From assembly GCF_002873395.1 (NCBI RefSeq), contig NZ_MCUV01000002.1:1-64000 (forward strand): a stretch of 64,000 nucleotides of DNA, written 5' to 3'. Below are positions 47,440-56,986 of this stretch, piece by piece (position 1 is the stretch's first letter; each line of letters opens with the position of its first letter). The position numbers were made by a program, and so were the translations under genes. Below the pieces are notes generated by a model, which did not search any database, was not told where the DNA came from, and saw nothing but the letters and a program-made list of their open reading frames with translations. This DNA is from Vibrio sp. 10N.286.49.B3 (GTDB taxonomy: Bacteria > Pseudomonadota > Gammaproteobacteria > Enterobacterales > Vibrionaceae).

Positions 47440-48891
47440 TTATTGGTAACGCTTCCCTTTGTATTGGGGGTTCATTAAGTTCTCTACCGAGAAAATATCA
47501 TCGAGTTCATCTTCAGTGAGTAAACCTCGCTCTAAGACAACCTCGCGGACGCTTTTTCCTGTCTCTGCACAAATTTTACCAACAATATCACCCTCATGGT
47601 GACCAATGTATGGGTTTAAATAAGTGACGATACCGATAGAGTTAAACACGTGTCCTTCACAGACTTCTTTATTGACTGTGATGCCACCAATACATTTGTC
47701 GCGTAAGTTAACACATGCGTTAGTTAAAATATCTAGTGATTCAAACATACTTTGCGCAATCACAGGTTCCATAACGTTCAGTTGCAGTTGCCCGCCCTCG
47801 GCAGCAAATGAAATGGTATTGTCGTTGCCTAGTACTTTAAAGCAAACTTGGTTAACCACCTCAGGAACCACAGGGTTGACTTTTGCCGGCATAATGGATG
47901 ATCCCGCTTGCAGTTCTGGCAGGTTTAGTTCATTTAATCCCGTTCTAGGGCCAGAAGAAAGTAGGCGCAAGTCATTGCAAATCTTAGACATTTTTACCGC
48001 TAGACGTTTTAGTGCGCTGTGAATCATTACATAAGCGCCACAGTCTGACGTGGCTTCAATTAAATCCTCAGCCGGAGTACAGTCTAAATTGGTCACTTGA
48101 GCAAGGTGTTTTACTGCTAGTGCTTGGTAACCCTCAGCGGCATTTAAACCTGTTCCAATGGCTGTTGCACCGATATTTACTTCGAGTAATAGTTTTGAAG
48201 TGTAGTCAATATTTTTAATTTCTTCATTTAAAGTGACAGCCCATGCACGAAATTCTTGGCCGACAGTCATTGGTACGGCATCTTGTAATTGAGTGCGCCC
48301 CATTTTCAATACTTGGCTAAATTCATGACTCTTTAGTTCAAAGCCACCTTTTAGATACTCAATTGAAGAGGTGAGTTTCTGCAAGCTATTATAAACAGCG
48401 ATACGAAACCCTGTCGGATAAGCACAGTTGGTCGATTGGCTTTTATTGACATGATCGTTGGGGTTAATGAACTCATATTGACCCTTCTCTTTGCCCATCA
48501 ACTCTAGTGCGACGTTGGCTATTACCTCGTTGGCATTCATGTTGACAGAAGTACCGGCACCACCCTGGAAAACATCCGATGGAAATTGGTCCATGCACTT
48601 TCCGGTATCTAAAATAAGATCGCAGGCATCAATAATGTATTGAGAGATGTCATTAGGCAGGACGCCGAGTTCTTTATTGGCAAGGGTTGCCGCTTTTTTT
48701 GTCATAACCATACCGCGAACAAATTCGGGTACATCAGAGATGGTGACATTGGAAATGTTGAAGTTTTCGATAGCGCGTAACGTATGTATGCCGTAATAGG
48801 CATCAGCCGGAACATGACGTTGACCAAGTAAATCTTCTTCAATGCGAGTGGCTGCGCTGTGTTGAGTCTGAAAATCATTATTAGTAATCAT
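47440..48891 (-). CDS. aspA: Aspartate ammonia-lyase (aspartase)
   Basis: AspA reversibly deaminates aspartate to fumarate. The 483-residue product (E. coli 478) aligns from [20 protein letters not shown] to the C-terminus, and keeps GAGTSVNMN, the TQLQDAVP region and the catalytic loop [11 protein letters not shown]. One oddity: the segment reading QSTNDAYPT in E. coli is QSTNCAYPT here, so residue 156 is cysteine (codon TGT) instead of aspartate, next to the substrate-binding asparagine; the preceding NKC is NKS. The start follows an AAGGG site. It lies upstream of dcuA, as in E. coli. Confidence 0.96.
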   Translation of the reverse strand: MITNNDFQTQHSAATRIEEDLLGQRHVPADAYYGIHTLRAIENFNISNVTISDVPEFVRGMVMTKKAATLANKELGVLPNDISQYIIDACDLILDTGKCMDQFPSDVFQGGAGTSVNMNANEVIANVALELMGKEKGQYEFINPNDHVNKSQSTNCAYPTGFRIAVYNSLQKLTSSIEYLKGGFELKSHEFSQVLKMGRTQLQDAVPMTVGQEFRAWAVTLNEEIKNIDYTSKLLLEVNIGATAIGTGLNAAEGYQALAVKHLAQVTNLDCTPAEDLIEATSDCGAYVMIHSALKRLAVKMSKICNDLRLLSSGPRTGLNELNLPELQAGSSIMPAKVNPVVPEVVNQVCFKVLGNDNTISFAAEGGQLQLNVMEPVIAQSMFESLDILTNACVNLRDKCIGGITVNKEVCEGHVFNSIGIVTYLNPYIGHHEGDIVGKICAETGKSVREVVLERGLLTEDELDDIFSVENLMNPQYKGKRYQ

Positions 48892-49021
48892 TGGCGAACC
48901 CTTAGTTAATCATGCTGTTAATTTGGGATTAGTTGTATTGTTTATGGGGCAAATGAATCCATTCATTAAAGCGTGTAACTATAAAATCCGTCCTGACTTA
49001 TGTAGCACATGATACTGGGTC

Positions 49022-49035
49022 TTGATTCATATAAA
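49022..49035 (-). promoter_or_regulatory. FNR-like box upstream of aspA
   Basis: TTGAT-TCAT-ATAAA matches the FNR consensus TTGAT-N4-ATCAA at nine of ten positions (read from either strand). It lies 131 bases upstream of aspA, and its centre is about 35-40 bases before weak -10 candidates on the minus strand. Oxygen control of aspA fits the fumarate-respiration role, but the exact start is unknown. Confidence 0.5.
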
Positions 49036-49182
49036 TAGTAGCTTGGTCACCTTTTTGAGTTTTGTCTTATTGATATAAAAGTACTTAAAATAGAGATTGA
49101 TACTGGACATGGATTCTTACAGGTTTCATTTGAGCTTTAGCTGCCATCCGCATACACTAAACAAAAAAAAGGAGGGCGTATA

Positions 49183-49671
49183 TTGCCTATTTTATTGCTC
49201 CTATTCATTTTTGTACCAATTATAGAAATTGGATTATTTATTCAGCTTGGTGGTTTTCTTGGGCTATGGCCTACGATAAGTCTAGTGCTAATTACAGCCT
49301 TTGTTGGGGCTTCTTTAGTTCGTAGCCAAGGTTTACAAACTCTGATGTCAGTGCAGACTCGTTTGCAACAAGGTGAGTTGCCAGCGCAGCAAATCGTTGA
49401 AGGTGTCATGCTCGCTATCGCTGGGGTTTTACTATTAACTCCAGGCTTTATGACCGATGCGTTAGGTATGTTGGTTTTACTACCAACGACTCGAGGCATG
49501 ATTGCTAAAAAGCTGATGGAAAAAATGGTCGTTAGCGGCGCAGGTTTTCAGCAGCACGGTTTTCATCAAGGGGGGCATAACCCATTTGGTCAAAACGATT
49601 CAACTAATGGCGATACGTTTGAAGGTGAGTTTCAGCGTAAAGATGACAACGATAATAATCGTCTCGGCTAA
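49183..49671 (+). CDS. fxsA: FxsA family membrane protein
   Basis: FxsA is a small inner-membrane protein whose overproduction in E. coli relieves F-plasmid exclusion of phage T7. The 162-residue product has hydrophobic segments at about 1-20, 24-45 and 72-105 with IEIGLFIQLGGFLG and LLLTPGFMTDALGMLVLLP, and a polar tail containing FEGEFQRKDD, as in E. coli. The start is TTG 49183, seven bases after a near-perfect AGGAGG. It is divergent from aspA across 291 bases, in which I see only the FNR-like box. Confidence 0.9.
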   Translation: MPILLLLFIFVPIIEIGLFIQLGGFLGLWPTISLVLITAFVGASLVRSQGLQTLMSVQTRLQQGELPAQQIVEGVMLAIAGVLLLTPGFMTDALGMLVLLPTTRGMIAKKLMEKMVVSGAGFQQHGFHQGGHNPFGQNDSTNGDTFEGEFQRKDDNDNNRLG

Positions 49672-49691
49672 TCAATAACTGCCTAACAAAG

Positions 49692-49742
49692 AAAAAGCGT
49701 TTGAAGCCATCTTATTAAAGGTGAATTTCAAACGCTTTTTTT
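49692..49742 (+). terminator. Bidirectional terminator between fxsA and trmL
   Basis: AAAAAGCGTTTGAA (49692-49705) pairs perfectly with TTCAAACGCTTTTT (49727-49740) around 21 bases and is followed by more T residues. Confidence 0.85.
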
Positions 49743-49809
49743 ATTACCTCAACGCAAGGTAATACTAAATACCTATGTGACTCGCACACATGAGTTGACA
49801 GAATTTGGC

Positions 49810-50286
49810 TTAGATTGCGCCATCAAAGTCCATTTGACGCCATGCTTCAAAAGCGATAATAGCGACAGCGTTCGATAGATTTAAGCTACGGCTATCTGCC
49901 ATCATTGGGATACGAATACGCTGCTCCATTGGCATGCTGTCAATAAATTCAGCAGGTAGACCGCGTGTTTCAGGTCCAAACATCAATACATCACCGTCTT
50001 GAAATTTAGCATCCACATGATGACCGGTTGTTTTTGTGGTGCAGGCAAAAATACGCGATTCGCCTTCACGCTGCTCTAGGTATTCCATAAAGGCTTCTAG
50101 ATTTGCATGGCGCTTAACTCGGGCAAGATCATGGTAGTCTAATCCCGCTCTACGTACTTTCTTTTCTTCTAAATCAAAGCCTAATGGTTCAATCAAGTGT
50201 AGGTTAGCACCACAGTTTGCACAGAGGCGGATAATATTCCCTGTGTTAGGGGCGATTTCTGGTTCAAACAACGCAATATCAAACAT
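49810..50286 (-). CDS. trmL: tRNA (cytidine/uridine-2'-O-)-methyltransferase TrmL
   Basis: TrmL methylates the 2'-O of the wobble base in two tRNA-Leu species. The 158-residue SPOUT enzyme (E. coli 157) has the knotted-fold signatures [13 protein letters not shown] near 15-27, [14 protein letters not shown] near 101-114 and [11 protein letters not shown] near 134-144. It is read away from cpxA, 66 bases after that gene, with a hairpin between. Confidence 0.95.
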   Translation of the reverse strand: MFDIALFEPEIAPNTGNIIRLCANCGANLHLIEPLGFDLEEKKVRRAGLDYHDLARVKRHANLEAFMEYLEQREGESRIFACTTKTTGHHVDAKFQDGDVLMFGPETRGLPAEFIDSMPMEQRIRIPMMADSRSLNLSNAVAIIAFEAWRQMDFDGAI

Positions 50287-50325
50287 AGGGCTTGTAGTCT
50301 CTTAAGCAGTCGAAATATAGGAAGT

Positions 50326-50348
50326 AAAGGGAGTATATTACTCCCTTT
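50326..50348 (-). other. Hairpin after cpxA
   Basis: AAAGGGAGTA pairs perfectly with TACTCCCTTT around three bases, four bases after the cpxA stop. No T run follows on the minus strand, so it is not a clear intrinsic terminator. Confidence 0.6.
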
Positions 50349-50352
50349 GTCA

Positions 50353-51735
50353 TTAGTCACTGAGTGGCAAGCAAAGTGTCATTTTTAGCCCGCCTAAAGC
50401 ACTGCGTGAAGCGACAATTGAGCCATTATGCTGACGAATAGCACTTTCTGTAATCGCTAAACCCAGCCCAGTGCCTCCACTGTGGCGATCTCGCGCTGTG
50501 GATACTCGATAAAATGGACGGAAAATGTCGTTAAGTTCATTTTCGGGTACGCCATCACCGTCATCTTCAACGGTCACTGTTAACATTTTCTGGTTAACCG
50601 TGAATTGAACTTGAATAGTGCTATGACCGTAAGATATCGCATTACGAATAATATTTTCTAGCGCACTCATCAGTAGTTTAGGATTACCAAAAAGAGACTG
50701 TTCTGGAATAGCTGAGTAAGTGAGCACTTTTTTCATTTGCTCAGCTTCAAACTCGGCATCTTGCAATATATCTTCCCATAAGCTTGATAGCGGTTGCTTC
50801 TCTCGACTGAGGTGACTATCAACTTGCATATGAGAAAGTGTCAGTAATTCTGCGATCATTTGTTCTAAACGCTGCGCTTCAGTATCAATGCGCGTCAGTT
50901 CATTACTTTCGCCTTGCTTACGTGTTGCGAGGGCGTTTGCCATTCTTAATCGAGTTAATGGTGAGCGCAACTCATGTGAAATATCAGAGAGTAATCGCTG
51001 TTGAGAGGACATCATCTGATTTACAGCAAGCACCATTTGGTTAAAGCTGGCTCCAGCTTGTCTAAATTCACTGGTGCCTTTTTCAAGATCAGGATCCGCA
51101 ATAAATTCACCCTTTGCGACTCTTTGTGCGGCTTTCTCTAGTTTGCGAGCTGGTTGACTTAATGCCCAAGCGAGCCATAAGAGCAATGGTGTACTGACAA
51201 TCATAACCACAAGCAGTAACTGGAAAGGTTTATCAAATAAACGTAACAAAATAGGGGAAGGGCGATCCCATTTTGTACTGATATAAAGATTCAGCTTCTG
51301 CTCAGCTAGAGTCACAGGTAAAGGGCCAGCAAGCATATGACGACCATAAAGTTTTTGCTTTGGCTCCGATAGACCATTTGAGCTTGAAATAAAGTGTTGT
51401 AAGATTCTTATTCGTGAGTCATTTGCCTTGCGAGAAGTTAAGATATTATCTTCTAAGTCAGTTAAAAAGTACTGGGGACGACCTTTTTGAGAATTAGACT
51501 GATCATCAAGTTTAAAAATAAGACGACCTAAGTTGTCTTCTTTATTCGATTGCTTAACGAGGCGCTGGGTAAGCTGATCCAACTGATTTAGATAACCAGG
51601 TGAGATCGATCTTACCTCGCGTGGATCCAGGTGAGGTAAGGTTAATACCGCTAACAGAACCAATAGCATCGTAAACCAGAAAATGGCAAAAATGCGCCCA
51701 TACAAGCTTCTTATATAGGGAAAAGCCGTCCGCAT
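50353..51735 (-). CDS. cpxA: Envelope stress sensor kinase CpxA
   Basis: CpxA senses misfolded envelope proteins and phosphorylates CpxR. The 460-residue product has membrane helices at about 13-33 and 170-190 around a periplasmic domain, a HAMP domain, the H box SDISHELRSPLTRL with H254, an N box NIIRNAISYG and a G box GGTGLGLAI. It overlaps cpxR by one base (TAATG), which couples translation. CpxP, encoded divergently, is the known periplasmic inhibitor of CpxA. Confidence 0.96.
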   Translation of the reverse strand: MRTAFPYIRSLYGRIFAIFWFTMLLVLLAVLTLPHLDPREVRSISPGYLNQLDQLTQRLVKQSNKEDNLGRLIFKLDDQSNSQKGRPQYFLTDLEDNILTSRKANDSRIRILQHFISSSNGLSEPKQKLYGRHMLAGPLPVTLAEQKLNLYISTKWDRPSPILLRLFDKPFQLLLVVMIVSTPLLLWLAWALSQPARKLEKAAQRVAKGEFIADPDLEKGTSEFRQAGASFNQMVLAVNQMMSSQQRLLSDISHELRSPLTRLRMANALATRKQGESNELTRIDTEAQRLEQMIAELLTLSHMQVDSHLSREKQPLSSLWEDILQDAEFEAEQMKKVLTYSAIPEQSLFGNPKLLMSALENIIRNAISYGHSTIQVQFTVNQKMLTVTVEDDGDGVPENELNDIFRPFYRVSTARDRHSGGTGLGLAITESAIRQHNGSIVASRSALGGLKMTLCLPLSD

Positions 51736-52439
51736 TAGTCTTCCTCCACCAATAAGTAGCCACGACCACGTAGTGTTTTAATTCTCGGTTTATCATCTGC
51801 TCGCATAGGCAGTTTTTTTCGTAGATTAGAGACATGCATATCAATCGCACGATCAAAAGCCGTTAATCGCTTACCGAGTACATCAAGGCTTAATGTTTCT
51901 TTCGTGACGATTTCGCCTGGGTGCTGAATAAAAAAGCTGAGCAGTGAAAATTCCGTGGTCGTTAAATCGATTAATTGTTCTTCATGATAGGCTTCTTGCT
52001 TGCCTGGATAGATAGTAATGCCTTGGTAGCTAATAGCATCGCTGCCTTTAGTCGTTTGATTTTGACTATTCTTTTCATTAAGAGCACTACGGCGCAAGAT
52101 AGCTTTAATGCGCGCTAGCAGTTCACGATCGCTAAATGGTTTTGGTAGGTAATCATCAGCGCCAAGCTCTAAGCCAATGACTCTATCGATCTCTTCCCCT
52201 TTTGCGGTGAGCATTAGAACGGGTGTCTGCCATTCTTCTCTTAGGCGTTTAAGCGTTTCCATGCCATTGAGTTTCGGCATCATGACATCAAGTAAAATGA
52301 GATCGATGCTGTCATTAATCGCTTCTAACCCAGAGAATCCATCATTTGCTTCGGATACTTCAAAGCCTTCATAGCTTAGGATGTCTTTAAGTAACCCTGT
52401 CAGTTCAGTGTCATCATCAATGATAAGAATATTTGCCAT
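51735..52439 (-). CDS. cpxR: Envelope stress response regulator CpxR
   Basis: CpxR is the OmpR-family regulator of the Cpx response. The 234-residue product has D8-D10 and phosphoacceptor D51 (ILLDVMMPKLNG) in its receiver domain and a winged-helix domain ending KTLRGRGYLLVEED. It leads the cpxRA operon. A CpxR box in the gap to cpxP suggests that it controls both directions, as in E. coli. Confidence 0.97.
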   Translation of the reverse strand: MANILIIDDDTELTGLLKDILSYEGFEVSEANDGFSGLEAINDSIDLILLDVMMPKLNGMETLKRLREEWQTPVLMLTAKGEEIDRVIGLELGADDYLPKPFSDRELLARIKAILRRSALNEKNSQNQTTKGSDAISYQGITIYPGKQEAYHEEQLIDLTTTEFSLLSFFIQHPGEIVTKETLSLDVLGKRLTAFDRAIDMHVSNLRKKLPMRADDKPRIKTLRGRGYLLVEED

Positions 52440-52504
52440 GTCAGCCTCTTTATTTTTATTGTCTATAATAGAGTTTACGTTTAAATCAGCACTACTTTGT
52501 TATC

Positions 52505-52519
52505 TTTACGATTCTTTAC
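52505..52519 (-). promoter_or_regulatory. CpxR box between cpxR and cpxP
   Basis: On the minus strand GTAAA-GAATC-GTAAA matches the CpxR consensus GTAAA-N5-GTAAA perfectly. It lies 65 bases from cpxR and 93 from cpxP, so one site could control both transcripts. Confidence 0.85.
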
Positions 52520-52612
52520 GCTCTCTATACACCACTTTACCGCCCAGCCTCTATTCTATACTCAACCGCTGAAGAACAGCGCTTAATTAACCAATCTATT
52601 AAGGAACATCTT

Positions 52613-53116
52613 ATGAAAACCTTCAAAAAATTAGTATTAGCAGCTGTTGTTTTACCACTTACTTTAGGCTCAGTAAGCGCATTTGCAAACAATGGTGGTA
52701 AATCTCAAAATAAAGGTCCTCAGGGTAAATGTGGTGGTTTTGATCAAGGCATTATGAAAAAGCTAGATTTAACCGACGCACAAAAAGAACAGCTTAAAGA
52801 GATGAAAAAAGCTGACCGTGAGGAAATGAAAGCACAACGCACGGCAAAGAAAGCACAAATGCAAGCAGGCAAGCAGGCTCAACACCTTCAAGCACAAGAG
52901 TTGGTTTTAGCTGATAGCTTTGATGAAGCGGCAGCAAATCAGTTAGCTCAACAGATGGTAGAACAGCAATCTGAGCGTCGTGTAGCGACATTGAAAAAGC
53001 AACATGAAAAATTGAGTGTACTAACTGCAGAGCAAAAAGAAGCATTCAAAGAGCTATCGGAACAGCGCATGACTAAGTGTATGGAAAAAAAGAACAAGCG
53101 CATGCAAGATAAGTAA
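52613..53116 (+). CDS. cpxP: CpxP/Spy-family periplasmic stress protein
   Basis: CpxP is a periplasmic chaperone-like inhibitor of CpxA. The 167-residue product has a signal peptide cleaved near SAFA-NN (residue 25) and two LTxxQ motifs, LTDAQ at 53-57 and LTAEQ at 137-141, the hallmark of the CpxP/Spy family, in a helical, highly charged protein. It is divergent from cpxRA with the CpxR box between them. CpxP rather than Spy is preferred because of this position. Confidence 0.9.
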   Translation: MKTFKKLVLAAVVLPLTLGSVSAFANNGGKSQNKGPQGKCGGFDQGIMKKLDLTDAQKEQLKEMKKADREEMKAQRTAKKAQMQAGKQAQHLQAQELVLADSFDEAAANQLAQQMVEQQSERRVATLKKQHEKLSVLTAEQKEAFKELSEQRMTKCMEKKNKRMQDK

Positions 53117-53138
53117 TTATCTCTCTTATTTTAATACC

Positions 53139-53161
53139 AAAGCGGCCTTAGGGTCGCTTTT
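53139..53161 (+). terminator. cpxP terminator
   Basis: AAAGCGGCC pairs with GGTCGCTTT (one G-U pair) around TTAG and is followed by only a few T residues. Confidence 0.6.
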
Positions 53162-53229
53162 GTCGTTTTATCAGCACAATAGCGTGACTTGGTTATACTT
53201 AAATGAAGATGGTTAGTTTTTAATGGATT

Positions 53230-54138
53230 ATGAAAACAGAATATGCACGTTTAGTTTCAAGGGCGGCTTGGGCGGCGACTGTGGTCGCGATTATTTTGCT
53301 GATGGTAAAAATCGTGGCATGGTGGATAACCGGTTCAGTGAGTTTATTGGCCTCTCTGGTTGACTCATTACTCGACCTTGCCGCTTCCGGGGTTAATTTA
53401 ATGGTTGTACGTTACGCCTTACAACCAGCGGATAAGGAACACACTTTTGGTCATGGTAAGGCGGAATCTCTCGCCGCTCTTGCTCAATCGATGTTTATTT
53501 CCGGTTCGGCTTTTTTTCTTATCTTAAACGGTGTTGATCGCTTCTTTCGCCCTAGTGAGCTGACCTCTCCTGAATATGGCATTTATGTCAGCTTATTTGC
53601 TCTTTTTGTCACTTTTGCATTGGTTCGTTTTCAGCAATATGTCGTTAAAAAAACGGGTAGCCAAGCGATCGCTGCGGACTCATTACATTACAAAAGTGAT
53701 TTATATATGAATGCCGCCATTATTTTAGCGCTTGGTTTAAGTTGGATCGGTGTTGGTCAGGCTGATGCCGTTTTTGCTATCGGGATAGGGCTTTATATTT
53801 TATATAGTGCTTATCATATGGCACAAGAAGCGGTTCAAGCGCTATTAGATCGACAACTTCCGGAAGAGGATCTTGAGATCATTCGCCAAATATCCCTTGC
53901 TGTGGATGGGGTGTTAGGTGTGCATCAGTTAAGAACTCGTATGGCAGGAGCAACACGATTTATTCAATTGCACTTGGAACTTGATGATCATATTCCCCTC
54001 ATTGAAGCGCACCAAATTTCGGATCAGGTGGAAGCCGATTTAATTGCCACCTTTCATCATGCCGACATATTAATACATCAAGATCCTTATTCAGTTGTTT
54101 TTGATTTAGAAAAAGAGCAAAAGCAGCGAGAGTGGTGA
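53230..54138 (+). CDS. fieF: Cation-efflux transporter FieF (YiiP), CDF family
   Basis: FieF exchanges divalent metal (zinc, iron) for protons across the inner membrane. The 302-residue product keeps the transport-site residues at the same numbers as E. coli YiiP: D45 and D49 (VDSLLDL) and H153 and D157 (HYKSD). Six membrane helices precede a cytosolic metal-binding domain with HQLRTRMAG and HLELDDH. It lies between cpxP and pfkA, the same order as in E. coli. Confidence 0.95.
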   Translation: MKTEYARLVSRAAWAATVVAIILLMVKIVAWWITGSVSLLASLVDSLLDLAASGVNLMVVRYALQPADKEHTFGHGKAESLAALAQSMFISGSAFFLILNGVDRFFRPSELTSPEYGIYVSLFALFVTFALVRFQQYVVKKTGSQAIAADSLHYKSDLYMNAAIILALGLSWIGVGQADAVFAIGIGLYILYSAYHMAQEAVQALLDRQLPEEDLEIIRQISLAVDGVLGVHQLRTRMAGATRFIQLHLELDDHIPLIEAHQISDQVEADLIATFHHADILIHQDPYSVVFDLEKEQKQREW

Positions 54139-54301
54139 GTCTTTGCTGGCTTGAAAGTTGACTCATTCAGGCTCATCAAAGAAAAAAACTGAGAAGTGAG
54201 TAGGCAAATATAGTGATTCTGATATGAATCAACTAAGCGATCAGGTAAAACTGTAATACTCTTACACAAGTAGAAAATTTACACGTTGTTATGTAAGTTT
54301 T

Positions 54302-54328
54302 GTGGTACTCCTGTTTTAAATGTACCAC
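54302..54328. repeat. Inverted repeat upstream of pfkA
   Basis: GTGGTAC (54302-54308) and GTACCAC (54322-54328) form a seven-base inverted repeat 13 bases apart, about 90 bases before pfkA. Related CCTGTTTTA words occur at 54311 and 54371. A regulator site or leader structure is possible; no known operator is recognised. Confidence 0.45.
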
Positions 54329-54416
54329 GGAAAATATAAATATTATTTTAGGCTGACATTTTTGAGTGGCCTGTTTTAGATGATTAGTATCTGATTTATA
54401 GAAATCGAGGGTGAGC

Positions 54417-55379
54417 ATGATTAAGAAAATTGGTGTTTTAACAAGTGGTGGTGATGCACCAGGTATGAACGCAGCAGTTCGCGGTGTTGTTCGCACTGCG
54501 TTATCAGTAGGTATCGAAGTTTACGGTATCTATGATGGCTACCTAGGTCTTGTTGAAGATCGTATTGAAAAGCTTGATCGTTCAAGTGTATCGGACGTAA
54601 TCAACCGCGGTGGTACATTTCTAGGTTCTGCACGTTTCCCTGAATTTAAAGATGTTGAAGTTCGTCAAAAAGGTATTGAAAACCTAGAGAAGCATGGCAT
54701 TGAAGCTTTAGTGGTTATCGGTGGTGATGGTTCTTATATGGGCGCCAAGAAGCTAACAGAAATGGGATACCCATGTATTGGTTTGCCAGGCACGATTGAT
54801 AACGATATTGCTGGCACTGATTACACTATTGGTTATTTAACAGCACTAAATACAGTTATTGATGCGATAGATCGCCTGCGTGATACTTCATCTTCTCACC
54901 AGCGTATTTCAATTGTTGAAATCATGGGGCGTCACTGTGGTGATTTAACCTTGATGTCAGCAATAGCGGGTGGTTGTGAATACATTATCACCCCTGAGAC
55001 AGGTTTAAATAAACAGCAACTCATTGACAGTCTAGAAGAAGGCATCAAAAAAGGTAAGAAGCATGCCATTATTGCTTTGACTGAATTGATGATGGATGCC
55101 AATGAATTAGCGAAAGATATTGAAATGAGCACTGGTCGTGAAACTCGAGCGACAGTACTGGGTCACATTCAGCGTGGTGGTCGTCCAACGGCATTTGACC
55201 GCGTATTAGCATCGCGTATGGGTAACTTTGCAGTGCATCTTCTTATGGAAGGGCATGGTGGTCGTTGTGTTGGCATTCAGAAAGAAGAGCTAGTACATCA
55301 CGACATTATTGATGCGATTGAAAATATGAAGCGTCCAGTACGTAAAGATCTTTACGCTGTGGCAGAAGAGTTGTTCTAA
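54417..55379 (+). CDS. pfkA: 6-phosphofructokinase
   Basis: PfkA phosphorylates fructose 6-phosphate with ATP, the committed step of glycolysis, and is allosterically controlled by ADP and PEP. ATG 54417 follows a GAGGG site and gives 320 residues, as in E. coli; the frame opens two codons earlier at GTG. Signatures are [40 protein letters not shown] with the catalytic aspartate, [10 protein letters not shown] and [11 protein letters not shown]. It faces tpiA, another glycolytic gene. Confidence 0.99.
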   Translation: MIKKIGVLTSGGDAPGMNAAVRGVVRTALSVGIEVYGIYDGYLGLVEDRIEKLDRSSVSDVINRGGTFLGSARFPEFKDVEVRQKGIENLEKHGIEALVVIGGDGSYMGAKKLTEMGYPCIGLPGTIDNDIAGTDYTIGYLTALNTVIDAIDRLRDTSSSHQRISIVEIMGRHCGDLTLMSAIAGGCEYIITPETGLNKQQLIDSLEEGIKKGKKHAIIALTELMMDANELAKDIEMSTGRETRATVLGHIQRGGRPTAFDRVLASRMGNFAVHLLMEGHGGRCVGIQKEELVHHDIIDAIENMKRPVRKDLYAVAEELF

Positions 55380-55411
55380 ATCGAATAATCCTCTTTAGGT
55401 ATTATAAAATT

Positions 55412-55437
55412 AAAGCCGCTATTGTTAGCGGTTTTTT
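55412..55437 (+). terminator. pfkA terminator
   Basis: CCGCTA pairs with TAGCGG, extended by A-T pairs, and is followed by TTTTTT, about 35 bases after the pfkA stop. Confidence 0.85.
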
Positions 55438-55497
55438 ATTGCCTAAATATAATTTCAGGTCGTGACTACGATTGGTATAGCTGTGGTTCAGACAGCA

Positions 55498-55524
55498 AAA
55501 AGGCCAGCGAATTTGCTGACCTTT
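55498..55524 (-). terminator. tpiA terminator
   Basis: AAAGGCCAGC pairs with GCTGACCTTT with one mismatch, and the minus strand continues TTTTG. It lies about 30 bases after the tpiA stop. Confidence 0.75.
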
Positions 55525-55555
55525 ATTCAATAGAAAGCTTATTTATATTAAATGA

Positions 55556-56326
55556 TTACGCTTTAGCAACAGCTGCTGCTTTAGCGATAGCTGCAAAGCT
55601 TTTCGCATCTAGAGCAGCACCGCCAACAAGAGCGCCGTCGATGTCTGGTTGTGCGAAGTAAGCTGCTGCGTTTTCTGGTTTAACAGAACCGCCGTATTGG
55701 ATAACTACTTTCTTAGCAACGTCTTCAGATTTCTCTGCAATGTGTGCACGGATTTGAGCGTGGATGCGTTGTGCATCTTCAGCAGTTGCTGCTTTACCAG
55801 TACCGATAGCCCAGATTGGTTCGTAAGCGATGATAGCGCCTTCAAGAGCTTCAACACCTTGAGTGTTGATAACAGCGTCAAGTTGACGTGCACATACAGC
55901 AACAGTTTCGCCTGCTTCGTTTTGTGCTTCAGATTCACCGATACAAAGAACTGGCGTTAGACCATTCTCTTTTAGGAATGCGAATTTCTTAGCAACAAAT
56001 TCATCTGATTCGTTGTGGTATTCACGACGCTCAGAGTGACCAATGATAATGTGAGATGCGCCGAACTCTTTAAGCATTGCTGGAGACATGTCGCCAGTGA
56101 ATGCACCGCTGTTGTTTAGGTCAGAGTTTTGAGCACCTAGGATGATCGCGCTGCCAGCTTCAGTAAGCGTACGCTCTGCAAGATCAACGAAAAGTGCTGG
56201 TGGAGCAACTGCTACGTCTACGCCTGTTACGCCTTCAAGTTCAGCGTTAAGACCGTTTAGTAGAGCAACAACCATTTCTTTGCTGCCGTTTAGTTTCCAG
56301 TTACCCATAACTACAGGATGACGCAT
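55556..56326 (-). CDS. tpiA: Triosephosphate isomerase
   Basis: TpiA interconverts dihydroxyacetone phosphate and glyceraldehyde 3-phosphate. The 256-residue TIM barrel carries NWKLNGS near the start (catalytic lysine), GHSERR near 96-101 (catalytic histidine) and [14 protein letters not shown] near 168-181 (catalytic glutamate and flexible loop). It has its own terminator, and its start lies after an A-rich stretch (56339-56363). Convergent with pfkA. Confidence 0.99.
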   Translation of the reverse strand: MRHPVVMGNWKLNGSKEMVVALLNGLNAELEGVTGVDVAVAPPALFVDLAERTLTEAGSAIILGAQNSDLNNSGAFTGDMSPAMLKEFGASHIIIGHSERREYHNESDEFVAKKFAFLKENGLTPVLCIGESEAQNEAGETVAVCARQLDAVINTQGVEALEGAIIAYEPIWAIGTGKAATAEDAQRIHAQIRAHIAEKSEDVAKKVVIQYGGSVKPENAAAYFAQPDIDGALVGGAALDAKSFAAIAKAAAVAKA

Positions 56327-56505
56327 AGGAATATCTCCAAAAATAAAAAATAAAAAAATAAACTTAATTACGTAAGAATATAACAGATTAAAGCTGACAA
56401 ACCATGATATGCGTCACATCTAAATGCCATGGAGAATATTTGTTGATTGGAGGTTTGCTCACTGCAAGTTAAATTTTCAAAGCAAGTGTGTATCAAGCTT
56501 TATGA

Positions 56506-56841
56506 TTATTTTTTACGACATTGAAAATCAATTACAGCCGCATCCGTTGGTGGGTTAGGTGGTGATGTTAAGAGCAGTGCTTGGCTAAACTTAGCTAACT
56601 GTAGGTAAAGTTCACGTCTTAATACTATATTGGCATGGATTGGGTTTTTACAGCGACTAAGCACAAGGTCTAAATGGGATTGTTGTGCTTTCAAGCGATC
56701 TTGCATTGAGTCGGAGGCCGAGGCAATGACTTCATTGCACATCTTTTGTTTTAATTGGATAAATTTATCAGGATTGTCCTTAGCCAATTGAACCAGTTCA
56801 TCAAATGGAGGGAGTTCTAATTGGTATTTTTGTTCTTCCAT
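56506..56841 (-). CDS. DUF3135 domain-containing protein
   Basis: A small helical cytosolic protein of 111 residues of the DUF3135 family, common in Vibrionaceae and relatives. It shows the LPPFDELVQLAKDNPDKFIQLK segment near the start and SRCKNPIHANIVL in the middle. ATG 56841 has a GAGG-type site upstream; the frame opens at a GTG five codons earlier. Function is unknown and it is not clearly in an operon. Confidence 0.75.
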   Translation of the reverse strand: MEEQKYQLELPPFDELVQLAKDNPDKFIQLKQKMCNEVIASASDSMQDRLKAQQSHLDLVLSRCKNPIHANIVLRRELYLQLAKFSQALLLTSPPNPPTDAAVIDFQCRKK

Positions 56842-56986
56842 CTTCCTTAACCTCACTGTCTAAGTGGCAACATTTAACTTCCATCGTTTAAATATCGTCC
56901 ACTTTTGTGGGTTTGGGCAGCAGAGCAAATAAAAAATAACGTATATTCTCACTTATGAGATAGTTTAAGTCATTTCTCCTGCGAAA

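Noticed and set aside
56350-56385. HexR-like site before tpiA
   Set aside because: Only one half matches TGTAATNNNATTACA; the other half matches two of six positions.
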